14,940 nucleotides of DNA from Acidimicrobiaceae bacterium (GTDB taxonomy: Bacteria; Actinomycetota; Acidimicrobiia; Acidimicrobiales; UBA10347), in contig DNHM01000522.1 of NCBI GenBank assembly GCA_003485885.1, positions 1-14,940 of the forward strand. Reading direction: 5' to 3'. Below are positions 1 to 7,500 of this stretch, piece by piece (position 1 is the first letter of the stretch; the number at the start of each line of letters is the position of its first letter). Made by a program: the position numbers and the translations under genes. The notes beneath the pieces were generated by a model that saw only the letters and a list, made by a program, of their open reading frames with translations, did not search any database and had not been told where the DNA came from.

Positions 1-521
1 GGTGGATGTTGCGCTGGATCGGCTTCGATAATGCCGCACTGCTCGATGGAGGCCTTCAGGCCTGGAAAGCGGAAAGCCGGCCGGTTACCACGGCGTTCGA
101 CGCTCCGGCCGAAGGCACGTTGACGGTGCACGAGCGTCCTCAGATCATCGCCGACAAAGCCGATGTACTTGCTGCGATCGATGATGGATCAACGTGTCTC
201 ATCGACGCACTGTCACCTGCCAGTTTCAGTGGCGAAGTAAACGCGTACGGTCGGCCAGGGCATATCCCCGGCGCGAGCAACGCTTCGGCTACCGCGTTGC
301 TTGATGACGAGACTGGTTGTTACCTGCCTGCTGCTGAACTGCGCCCGCGATTCCCCGACGATCAGTCCGCTCGGATCGTGAACTATTGCGGTGGAGGGAT
401 TGCGGCGTCGTCTGCGGCGTTTGTGCAGACCATGCTTGGTTTCCACGATGTCGCGGTCTACACGGCGAGTCTTCAAGAGTGGGTTGGCGATGCCGATGCG
501 CCCATGACCGTCGAGGGGTAG
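1..521 (+). CDS. Two-domain rhodanese-type sulfurtransferase, 3' part
   Basis: The reading frame is open to the left edge (first whole codon at base 3), so the start and most of the first domain lie outside the window. The visible part begins with the end of the first, non-catalytic rhodanese domain (LLDGGLQAW) and then has a complete second domain. That domain has the RPGHIPGA motif and the active-site loop CGGGIAAS, whose cysteine is about residue 128 counted from the ATG at base 6. Enzymes of this family (thiosulfate or 3-mercaptopyruvate sulfurtransferases, about 280 residues) pass a sulfane sulfur through this cysteine to cyanide or thiols in the cytoplasm. The loop is nearer the CGSGVTA of mercaptopyruvate enzymes than the CRKGVTA of thiosulfate enzymes, but it is not identical to either, so donor specificity is open. 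The gene ends 35 bp from the convergent MFS gene. Confidence 0.88.
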   Translation, partial: WMLRWIGFDNAALLDGGLQAWKAESRPVTTAFDAPAEGTLTVHERPQIIADKADVLAAIDDGSTCLIDALSPASFSGEVNAYGRPGHIPGASNASATALLDDETGCYLPAAELRPRFPDDQSARIVNYCGGGIAASSAAFVQTMLGFHDVAVYTASLQEWVGDADAPMTVEG

Positions 522-556
522 AACGAACGCTCCGCAACCGAGCGACTGTCAGCCGC

Positions 557-1741
557 TCAGCTGCCGCTGGGTAATGCCCACGCGAAGAGTGCACCGCTGC
601 TCATCACGACTGCGGACATCACGAACACGAGTGTGAACGACCCTCGCCAGTCGGCGATGAAACCGCCAATCTGAGGCGACGATACCTGGGCCACACCGAA
701 TGCAAAGGTCGCTGCGGCATACGACGGCCCATAGGTAGCGGCGTCGGTGCGGTCCACCAGATAGGCAGCGATCACCGATGGGATGCCACCGAACAGGAAA
801 CCGACAATGACCGCGCCCACGATCACCAGGGCCAACTCGCCGGTCAGGATCAAGCCGACCGCTGCTGCCCACAATGGGAACGAGCCGACCAGCGTCCACC
901 TGCGGCCGATGATGTCGGAGATACGGCCCAACGCCACGCCGCCAAAGATGGTGCAGCCGCCAGTCACGGCAAAGATGGTACTCGCTGCTGACTCGCTGAA
1001 GCCGCTGTCGTCCTGAAGTCGCGAGGTCAGAAACGCCAGGATCAACAGGTAACCGAATCCGTAGATGAAATAACACCCGATGATGGGTTTCCATCCGTCG
1101 AGGGTCCGCAACACCGCGAAGCCCCCAAAACCTCCGGCTGGTTGTGCCTCACTGCGGCGCTGGCGTAACACGAGAAATACCAGTGCAATCGCGACCAGAC
1201 CGATAACGGTGTGCACGGTGTAAACGTCGCGCCAACCGCCGCCGTTAGCCACGAGTCGACCGTTGAGCTGGCCGCTAAAGATGATGCCCAAACCAACCCC
1301 TGAGCCGGTCAACCCAACAGCAAGTCCACGGAGATGGGGAGCCACGACAGCGCTCGTGATTCCGGGGCTTGGAATCCAGATGGCTGCGCCACCGAATCCC
1401 ATGGAAATCATGGCAAGTGTGAGTATCGCGGTGTTGGGTGCGGCTGCGGCTGCTGCCAAACCGCCGACCGAAAAGAGAAGCCCGATGCGCACCGAATTGA
1501 CCGCCGAAACCTTCGCCGACAGCGATCCGACCATGAGGGCGCCGACGAGATAGGCAAACGTGTTGGCGGTAGCAACGAAGCCGCCGAGGCTATTCGAGCC
1601 GCCGAGAATGTCTTCACGTACGTCGGGCAAGACGACACCGAACGTGAACCGGCCAAACCCCTGGGCAACGGCCGCAGCAAGCATGACCGTTGCGAACGTG
1701 GCAATAACCACGGATCGGGTCGGTGACGAGGTTGTGGGCAT
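557..1741 (-). CDS. MFS transporter, YbfB/YjiJ-like
   Basis: This is a 394-residue integral membrane protein of normal MFS length with alternating hydrophobic stretches consistent with 12 transmembrane helices. Near the first helix it has GFGRFTFGVVLPDVRED (about residues 28-44), a pattern like that of YbfB/YjiJ-type MFS proteins. After the central loop (about 193-215) comes the signature GRISDIIGRRW (about 272-282), the DRxGRR-type loop of the family. It probably exports or takes up a small organic compound by proton exchange; the substrate is unknown. I chose the ATG at 1741. The frame stays open to 1888, but that extension is polar, Pro/Arg-rich and not membrane-protein-like, and the ATG at 1741 has a -10-like box eight bases upstream. 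The gene is divergent from the small zinc-ribbon gene at 2028 and convergent with the rhodanese. Confidence 0.87.
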   Translation of the reverse strand: MPTTSSPTRSVVIATFATVMLAAAVAQGFGRFTFGVVLPDVREDILGGSNSLGGFVATANTFAYLVGALMVGSLSAKVSAVNSVRIGLLFSVGGLAAAAAAPNTAILTLAMISMGFGGAAIWIPSPGITSAVVAPHLRGLAVGLTGSGVGLGIIFSGQLNGRLVANGGGWRDVYTVHTVIGLVAIALVFLVLRQRRSEAQPAGGFGGFAVLRTLDGWKPIIGCYFIYGFGYLLILAFLTSRLQDDSGFSESAASTIFAVTGGCTIFGGVALGRISDIIGRRWTLVGSFPLWAAAVGLILTGELALVIVGAVIVGFLFGGIPSVIAAYLVDRTDAATYGPSYAAATFAFGVAQVSSPQIGGFIADWRGSFTLVFVMSAVVMSSGALFAWALPSGS

Positions 1742-1749
1742 CGGCCGCG

Positions 1750-1779
1750 AGCCTATGGCGCACGTGGGGGTGTCCGGAA
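1750..1779 (-). promoter_or_regulatory. Candidate promoter of the MFS gene
   Basis: Read on the minus strand, TTCCGG (1774-1779) is followed by an 18-base spacer and TAGGCT (1750-1755), then eight bases and the ATG at 1741. The TANNNT shape and distance would place the transcript start at or within a few bases of the start codon. No convincing Shine-Dalgarno sequence is present, which fits a leaderless message. The -35 match to TTGACA is weak. Confidence 0.4.
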
Positions 1780-1931
1780 ACGGTCGGCGGCGGTCGTTGG
1801 TCTCAGTACCGGCCGGTTCGAGACCGCGAGCAGAATCAGCGGTGCACATGGTTCTGACGTCGGGTACCCATGAGCAACAATGCTCCACTCGCCAACAATG
1901 CGACCAACGAGCAAGCGAGACGGACGCAAAG

Positions 1932-1952
1932 AACGGATTCTCGTTATCCGTT
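1932..1952. repeat. Inverted repeat AACGGAT-N7-ATCCGTT
   Basis: The arms AACGGAT (1932-1938) and ATCCGTT (1946-1952) are perfect reverse complements around a seven-base centre. The position, between two divergently transcribed genes and about 76 bases before the ATG at 2028, suits an operator for a dimeric regulator. No regulator gene is next to it, so which gene it would control is not known. Confidence 0.35.
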
Positions 1953-2014
1953 GCGGGCGCCGGGTCCGCTGCTTGAGGAGGTCAACACGGATCGGCAGTG
2001 TCGTACCCCCGTGT

Positions 2015-2020
2015 CAGAGT
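2015..2020 (+). promoter_or_regulatory. Candidate -10 box of the small four-cysteine gene
   Basis: CAGAGT ends seven bases before the ATG at 2028. It matches only the A and final T of the -10 consensus. I list it because the spacing equals that of better boxes elsewhere in the window and because no Shine-Dalgarno sequence is visible. Confidence 0.22.
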
Positions 2021-2027
2021 TCGAACC

Positions 2028-2171
2028 ATGACACTTACTTCCCTCACACTTGTTGACACCAGCACGCTCGATGACGATGACGACACATGGATCGAGTCGT
2101 GTCTGCAGTGCGGCACGCTTGAGAACTGGTGCGACAACCTCTGTCCAAACTGCGACGATCTCGCTGCCTAG
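2028..2171 (+). CDS. Small zinc-ribbon-like protein, 47 residues
   Basis: The frame encodes 47 residues starting MTLTSLTLVD and ending DDLAA. An acidic stretch of five aspartates (15-19) is followed by five cysteines in the order CLQC (25-28), C35, and CPNC (39-42). Two CxxC knuckles ten residues apart are the pattern of a minimal zinc ribbon that would bind one zinc ion. About two thirds of codons end in G or C, in line with a coding region here. It ends 29 bp before xylulokinase on the same strand, so the two are probably co-transcribed. I do not recognise the family. It could be a nucleic-acid or protein-binding accessory factor, but nothing visible ties it to sugar metabolism. Being so short, it is easily missed by gene finders. 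Confidence 0.6.
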   Translation: MTLTSLTLVDTSTLDDDDDTWIESCLQCGTLENWCDNLCPNCDDLAA

Positions 2172-2185
2172 GACCTGTTGGCAAC

Positions 2186-2191
2186 TACTGT
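2186..2191 (+). promoter_or_regulatory. Candidate -10 box of xylulokinase
   Basis: TACTGT ends nine bases before the ATG at 2201, so it could give a transcript with a leader of only a few bases. It lies between the small zinc-ribbon gene and xylB and would allow xylB to be expressed separately. No matching -35 element is evident. Confidence 0.3.
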
Positions 2192-2200
2192 CACAGGTGC

Positions 2201-3637
2201 ATGACCGACGTTGTTCTAGGTATCGATTCGTCCACCCAATCGACCAAGGTCGAGGCTCGGCTGCTCGGCACCGGCGCGGTCGTAGCGTCTGCATCGGCAT
2301 CACACCCACCGACAACGCCGCCAGTCAGCGAACAAGACCCAACTGCGTGGTGGGCAGCAGCGGCTGCAGCCTGTGCCCAGATCCCACCCCAGGTTCGGAA
2401 CGGCGTGGTTGCGGTGAGTGTTGCTGGCCAGCAACACGGATTGGTGTTACTCGACGAGGATGGTTTGGCGGTTCGCCCTGCCAAGTTGTGGAACGACACC
2501 ACATCGGCGACCGAGGCCACGGCTTTGGTCAATGCAACAAACCCTGATGCGTGGGCGGTAGCGATTGGGTCGCTGCCGGTCGCTGCATTCACGATCTCGA
2601 AGCTGGCGTGGGTGGCACACCACGAGCCAGCAAACCTTGCCCGAGTTGCTCGGGTTCTGCTCCCGCATGACTATCTGACTTGGTGCCTCAGCGGCCGTTT
2701 TGTCACCGATCGAGGCGATGCTTCGGGAACCGGCTGGTTCGATGCATCGACCGATTCGTATCGACCCGAACTTCTCGATCTTATTGGTATCGACGGCGCC
2801 AGTTGGTTGGAACGGCTGCCGACAGTCCTGGGGCCACACGAATCGGTAGGGCTTATCACGCCCCAGGCAGCGAGTTCGCTGGGCCTGCCAGACAACGTGG
2901 TCATCGGACCGGGGTCAGGCGACAATATGGGTGCTGCACTTGGACTGGGCCTGAACGTCGGCGATCTTGTTATGTCGTTGGGCACCAGCGGCGTGGCCTA
3001 TGCCCGCTCGGCTACCCCAACACGCGACGCGACCGGGGCAGTAGCAGGGTTCGCCGATGCTGCAGGTGGGTTTCTGCCGTTGGTGTGCACGCTCAATGCA
3101 ACCAAAGTCACGGACACCGTCGCTCGGTGGTTGGGTACCGATGCGCCCGGGTTAGCCGACCTAGCGCTGGCAGCGGAACCCAGCGATGTAACCGTTGTGC
3201 CATGGTTCGACGGCGAACGCACGCCTAACCGACCCGATGCCGCCGGATCGTTGTCAGGTTTACGCACCGACACCACCCGTGAGCAGCTTGCCCTTGCCGC
3301 TCACGACGGTGTGTTGTGCGGATTGTTCAACGGTGTTGATGCGCTGGCTGAGTGCGGCGTTGACATCTCAGGAACCTTGCACCTGATCGGAGGGGGCTCT
3401 CGTTCGGCGGCGTACCGTCAGCGATGCGCAGATCTGTGGGCCCGTCCGATCGCTGTTCCCCATAGCGATGAAACCGTCGCCACCGGTGCTGCGGCCCAGG
3501 CGGCTTCGATCCTCGACGGACACGACCTGGCTGCGGTCCAGCAACGCTGGGGTCTTGGCGCGAGCGACATGGTCGCACCACAAGGTGGCGTCGACGTGGC
3601 CGCGATCCGCGGTGGTTACGCTGCGGCCACCGAGTAA
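2201..3637 (+). CDS. xylB: Xylulokinase (FGGY carbohydrate kinase)
   Basis: This 478-residue cytoplasmic kinase has the usual family length. It phosphorylates D-xylulose with ATP to xylulose 5-phosphate, which enters the pentose phosphate pathway. The N-terminal half starts with the phosphate-binding motif GIDSSTQSTK (about residues 7-16) and has the xylulokinase hallmark GQQHGLVLLD (about 86-95) and KLWNDT (95-100). The C-terminal half has GPGSGDNMGAALG (about 236-248), in which D241 matches the catalytic base of FGGY kinases, then SLGTSG and the late glycine motif LIGGGSRS. I chose the ATG at 2201 because the N-terminal extension of the open frame to 2129 overlaps the preceding gene and is not family-like. 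No xylose isomerase, transporter or regulator is nearby. Xylulokinase is the best call, but a related pentulose substrate is possible. Confidence 0.87.
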   Translation: MTDVVLGIDSSTQSTKVEARLLGTGAVVASASASHPPTTPPVSEQDPTAWWAAAAAACAQIPPQVRNGVVAVSVAGQQHGLVLLDEDGLAVRPAKLWNDTTSATEATALVNATNPDAWAVAIGSLPVAAFTISKLAWVAHHEPANLARVARVLLPHDYLTWCLSGRFVTDRGDASGTGWFDASTDSYRPELLDLIGIDGASWLERLPTVLGPHESVGLITPQAASSLGLPDNVVIGPGSGDNMGAALGLGLNVGDLVMSLGTSGVAYARSATPTRDATGAVAGFADAAGGFLPLVCTLNATKVTDTVARWLGTDAPGLADLALAAEPSDVTVVPWFDGERTPNRPDAAGSLSGLRTDTTREQLALAAHDGVLCGLFNGVDALAECGVDISGTLHLIGGGSRSAAYRQRCADLWARPIAVPHSDETVATGAAAQAASILDGHDLAAVQQRWGLGASDMVAPQGGVDVAAIRGGYAAATE

Positions 3638-3643
3638 ATCGTT

Positions 3644-4450
3644 TTACAGGTCGGCGGCTTCTGCAGAAGTCATTGATGCGAACTTTGGTGCCCGTTTGTC
3701 AACGAAGCTGGCAACACCTTCCTTGAAGTCAGCTCGGCGCAACGAACGTGCCATCAGCCCGTTCGTGTCCTGGAGCGAGTCAGCCATCGTCTGTTCGTAG
3801 TGTGACCAGACCTGATGTTTGATCACTGCCATCGAGGTCGATGCCACATTGTCGGCCATGTCTCGGGCATAGGCCATCACCGTGTCCATCAGTTCGTCAG
3901 CGGGAACCGTCTGATTTACGACACCGAGTTGGGCTGCCTCGTCGGAGAGGAAGACCCGCCCCGACATGAGTAGATCCATCGCAACAGCAGGTCCCACCAG
4001 TCGAGGCAGGACCCAGGACACGCCATGTTCGGCAACCAGCCCCCGTCGAGAGAACGCAGTGGTGAACTTGGCGCCTTCGGCGGCGAAGCGGATGTCAGCC
4101 ATCATGGCGTGCACGAACCCCAGCCCAGCGCATGCACCATTGATGGCAGCAATTACCGGTTTGGGGATGCTGGTGGCATGGGTATGAGGGCGGGTCTCGG
4201 GATCGGTTCCGGTACCGCCAGCAGCACCAATTCCTTGCAGCATGTCCATGTCCGCGCCAGCACAAAAGCCTCGGCCAGCGCCGGTCACCACGATGACTCG
4301 AACCTCGGGATCATCGCCGGCTCGGTCGAGCGCATCGAAGTACGCCCGACCCATTTGGCCGGTCCAAGCGTTCAGCCGATCCGGTCGATTGAGCGTGATC
4401 GTGGCCACGCCATCAGCGGTTTCGTACAGGACTACATCGTCGGTGGTCAT
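3644..4450 (-). CDS. Enoyl-CoA hydratase/isomerase family protein
   Basis: This 268-residue protein has the normal crotonase length. The fold's oxyanion-hole segments are GAGRGFCAGADMD (about residues 57-69) and AAINGACAGLGF (about 101-112). The family acts on acyl-CoA thioesters in the cytoplasm, typically adding water to 2-enoyl-CoA or shifting its double bond. By hand alignment the first catalytic glutamate of classical hydratases (rat E144) falls on an arginine in FSRRGLVAEHG (about 133-143), and the second is aspartate (AMDLL, about 157-161). E141 in that segment may serve instead, so the exact reaction is uncertain. I start at the ATG at 4450, behind GGGGG in a purine-rich leader; a TTG at 4468 is less likely. 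It lies 77 bp downstream of the acyl-CoA carboxylase on the same strand and stops six bases from xylB. Confidence 0.86.
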   Translation of the reverse strand: MTTDDVVLYETADGVATITLNRPDRLNAWTGQMGRAYFDALDRAGDDPEVRVIVVTGAGRGFCAGADMDMLQGIGAAGGTGTDPETRPHTHATSIPKPVIAAINGACAGLGFVHAMMADIRFAAEGAKFTTAFSRRGLVAEHGVSWVLPRLVGPAVAMDLLMSGRVFLSDEAAQLGVVNQTVPADELMDTVMAYARDMADNVASTSMAVIKHQVWSHYEQTMADSLQDTNGLMARSLRRADFKEGVASFVDKRAPKFASMTSAEAADL

Positions 4451-4461
4451 GGTTCCCCCAG

Positions 4462-4485
4462 GTCGCAAGTATCGCTATATGCGAC
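4462..4485. promoter_or_regulatory. Dyad and -10-like box upstream of the enoyl-CoA hydratase
   Basis: GTCGCA (4462-4467) and TGCGAC (4480-4485) are perfect inverted repeats around twelve bases. Inside, on the minus strand, GATACT (4468-4473) resembles a -10 box that would start transcription about ten bases before the Shine-Dalgarno sequence and ATG at 4450. A repressor bound to the dyad would cover this box. The hydratase may thus have its own regulated promoter as well as read-through from the carboxylase. Confidence 0.33.
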
Positions 4486-4527
4486 AGTACGGCCCAGAGG
4501 TGATGCTGGCCTAAACCAGCTGGTGAG

Positions 4528-7500
4528 TTAGGGCCGGTAGTCGAGAGGCCGGGGCCCGAGATTGGTCGGCAGATTGATAAGGCGATAGGCGGTAGGAAGC
4601 CATTCGCAGATCAACCGGCGAGTGTCGCGGGGATCGACCATTTCTTCGAGTTCGAATCGGTTGAGTGGCCCAACTGGCCCACGAGCGCTTTCGATCCGAG
4701 CGTTGAGTTCGGCTCGAAGCGCGGCGGGGTCGTCGGATTCGGCAAGCTGGCGTTTGTAGGCCGCCTCGATGCCGCCCTCGGGTGGAATGCCACCAGTGTC
4801 GGCGGCGGGCCAGGCGACCCGCATGGTCGCGTTTGATCGGGGAGTCGCATAGTTGTTGCCGGCCACACCGAAACTGCGGCGCATGAGAACACTGAACATC
4901 GGCACCTTGGACTGGGCCGCGGCAACCATCCATGTAGCCCCCTTGCGGATGGTGCTGTTGATCTCGTGTTCGATGCCCACGGCAAAACCTGGGTTGTCGA
5001 CCAGGTTCAGCACCGGTACATGAAACAGATCACACAGGTCGAGATGGCGGGTCAGCTTGTCGCACCCGTCAGCGGTGAGTGCGCCACCGTTGATATGACG
5101 GCTGTCAGAAGCCACGATGCCCACGGGGTGGCCGTTGAACCGTGCGAACCCCACCACCTGGTCGCTGCCCCACAAGGCGCCGATCTCGAAGAATGAATCC
5201 TTGTCGGCGAGCAACGCAATCGCCCGACGGATGTCGAAGGTGGTCGTGCGGTTGCGGGGAACGATGGTGAAGAGTTCCTCGTCTCGACGATCAGCGGGGT
5301 CTGCCGTCGTCGGCGCAAGAACCGTGGGTGAGTGGTACACGCTGGTTGGCAGGTAGGACAGGAAACGTCGGGTCATCGCCACCGCTTCTTCTTCGGATTC
5401 GGCCAAGTTGTCGACCGACCCATTACGACAGTGGATGCGCCAATCGCCGAGATCTTCTTTGGTGACTTCGTATCCCATTGCATGACTCACGACCGGCGGG
5501 CCGGCAACAAACAGTTGGGCGGTGTCGCGCACCATTACCGAGAAGTGTCCGAGTACGGCTTTGGCTGCGCCCAGGCCAACCACGCTGCCGAGCAACATGT
5601 TCACGACGGGGACGGTGGCGAGCTGTTTGGCGTACATCGAGCTACCCAGGTGCCCTGGCAAGAACGAGCCGCCACCGCCGGAGACACGCGGTCGTCCGGC
5701 CTTGATCGCGCCGCTGCTCTCTTTGGCTGCGCTGTCGCCGGTCTCCTTCTGCTTCGGGACCATGCTGGCCACGCTGCCGCCACCGCTCGACCCATCAAGC
5801 AGGCGTATTGATGGCATCTGCAGTTCGATCGAGAGCCGATCCAGGTAGGTGCTCTTGGCGCCGATAGCGCCATCGCTGTGGCCGCCACGAGAGGTGAAGT
5901 CATCGGCGCACACGATGGTGGGGCGTTCGTCAATCAAGCCGTGCCCGCCGACCATGTTGGCGGGCGTGAACGCATCGATGTCGCCGTATTCGTTGTAGGA
6001 CGCGAACCCTGCGATGCTCCCGACCTCTCGGAACGACCCATCGTCGAGCAATAGGTCAATGCGTTCTCGGCATGTCAGCTTGTTGCGGTTTCGCTGGCGC
6101 ACAACACCTGGATCTGACGAACCGGGCGAAAGGCGTTCATGGGCGAGACGTTCGAGTGTCGCGACCTCGTCGAGCATCGGGCCCCACGTGTTTTCGCCGC
6201 TAGGGGCCTGGGCAGGTGCACCGTCTTCACTCGGGGTAATCACGGCCAGGACATCACCGGCCGTGACAGGGTCACCCTGTTGCAACTCGCCGAGTTGGGA
6301 AACCACACCGGAGCACGGTGCTGTGACCAATGTTTCCATCTTCATTGCCGTCACGACCAGCAGGGTGTCACCAACCGTGACAGCATCACCGACGTCGACG
6401 AGTACCTCGATCACCGCACCAACGAGTGGCGATTCGACAGCTTGTTCACCTGGCTCGATTGGCAACGACCGGGTAGGTGCGCTCGGTCCCGAGTCGGCAG
6501 TCGACGCGGGTTGGCTCGTTGTCTGTGCTGCGAGCATCGCAAGCATGGGGCCGCTGGGTTCCGGAGCGCTGGCAAGGCCAGGTTCATTGGTCAGCAGGCT
6601 GGTGCGAGCGTCGCCAGAGCGCACGGCATCATGGGCCAGGATCGCGTCGAGTTGGCCGAGATTTGTACTCACCCCAGCAATGTGAAATCGCTGCACTGCC
6701 CGGCGAGCATGATCTACTGCGGCGTCGAATGTCCCGCTTGGGGTCGACACGATCACCTTGGCCATCAGGGGATCGAACTGCGGAGGCGGAGTCCAACCGG
6801 CATAGCCGCTGCCATCGACGCGCACGCCCGGACCCGACGGTTCCCGGTAGCCGGTGATTGTTCCTGTTCCGGTTGCTACGACCCGGGCCTGCAGTGCCCA
6901 TCCTCGTGGTTCGCCGATGGCGCCCTGATCGCCCATGTTCAACGCCTCGAGCGTTTCGCCCATGGCGACACGAAACTGGGTCTGTACTAGGTCGACGCCC
7001 ATGATCTGTTCGGTAATCGTGTGCTCGACCTGGATTCGTGGATTGCATTCGATGAAGAAGTACTCACCGGTGCTTGGTTCCACCAAAAACTCAACGGTGC
7101 CAGCATTGCGATAGTCCGCCCCCGAAACCAGTGTGATGGCATCGGCGAGAATTCTGGACCGCAGCTCAGGTTTGAGATTGGGCGCGGGCGCAACTTCGAC
7201 GACCTTCTGGTTACGAATCTGGATCGAGCAGTCACGTTCGAAGAAATGAACCACGTGGCCGGTGTTATCGGCCATGACCTGGACCTCGATATGTCGTGGA
7301 TCAACGACCAAACGTTCGAGGAATACCGACCCGTCACCAAAGGACCCCAGGGCTTCGCTTTGGCAGCGTTCGAATGCGGCCGGCAATTCGTCGGCAGTTG
7401 TGACCGCTCGTATGCCGCGACCGCCACCTCCCGCAGCCGCCTTGAGCATGATTGGGTAACCGATGGCTTCGGCTGCGGTGACCGCATCGTCGGCCGTCGA

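Larger units (their letters stand above)
1742..2027. other. Divergent intergenic region, no gene seen
   Basis: These 286 bases lie between the starts of the MFS gene (leftward) and the four-cysteine gene (rightward). Open frames crossing it have no protein-like composition. It holds the MFS promoter candidate, an 8-bp palindrome GGGTACCC (1862-1869), a short hairpin GAGCA-ACAA-TGCTC (1872-1885) and a 7-bp inverted repeat at 1932-1952. It is long for this compact window, so it may carry operators or an untranslated RNA, but nothing further can be supported. Confidence 0.5.

Noticed and set aside
539..558. GAGCG...CGCTC inverted arms between the rhodanese and MFS stops, as a bidirectional terminator
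   Set aside because: The five-base arms around a ten-base loop are too weak, with no T tract on either strand; such pairs are expected by chance in GC-rich DNA.
1742..1888. N-terminal extension of the MFS protein by 49 residues
   Set aside because: The extension is polar and not family-like. The ATG at 1741 directly precedes a typical first-helix region and has a -10-like box upstream.
2129..2200. Earlier ATG for xylulokinase
   Set aside because: It would overlap the four-cysteine frame by 43 bases and add an Arg/Cys-rich stretch that xylulokinases lack. The kinase motif starts right after the ATG at 2201.
4515..4524. 10-bp palindrome ACCAGCTGGT just past the carboxylase stop
   Set aside because: It is a perfect palindrome without a loop and with no T-rich tail, and transcription most likely continues into the hydratase. 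Not enough for a terminator or operator call.
6139..6990. 283-residue open frame on the plus strand inside the carboxylase gene
   Set aside because: It is fully antisense to the well-supported carboxylase, has a Cys/His/Arg-rich composition typical of shadow frames in GC-rich DNA, and shows no recognisable motif.
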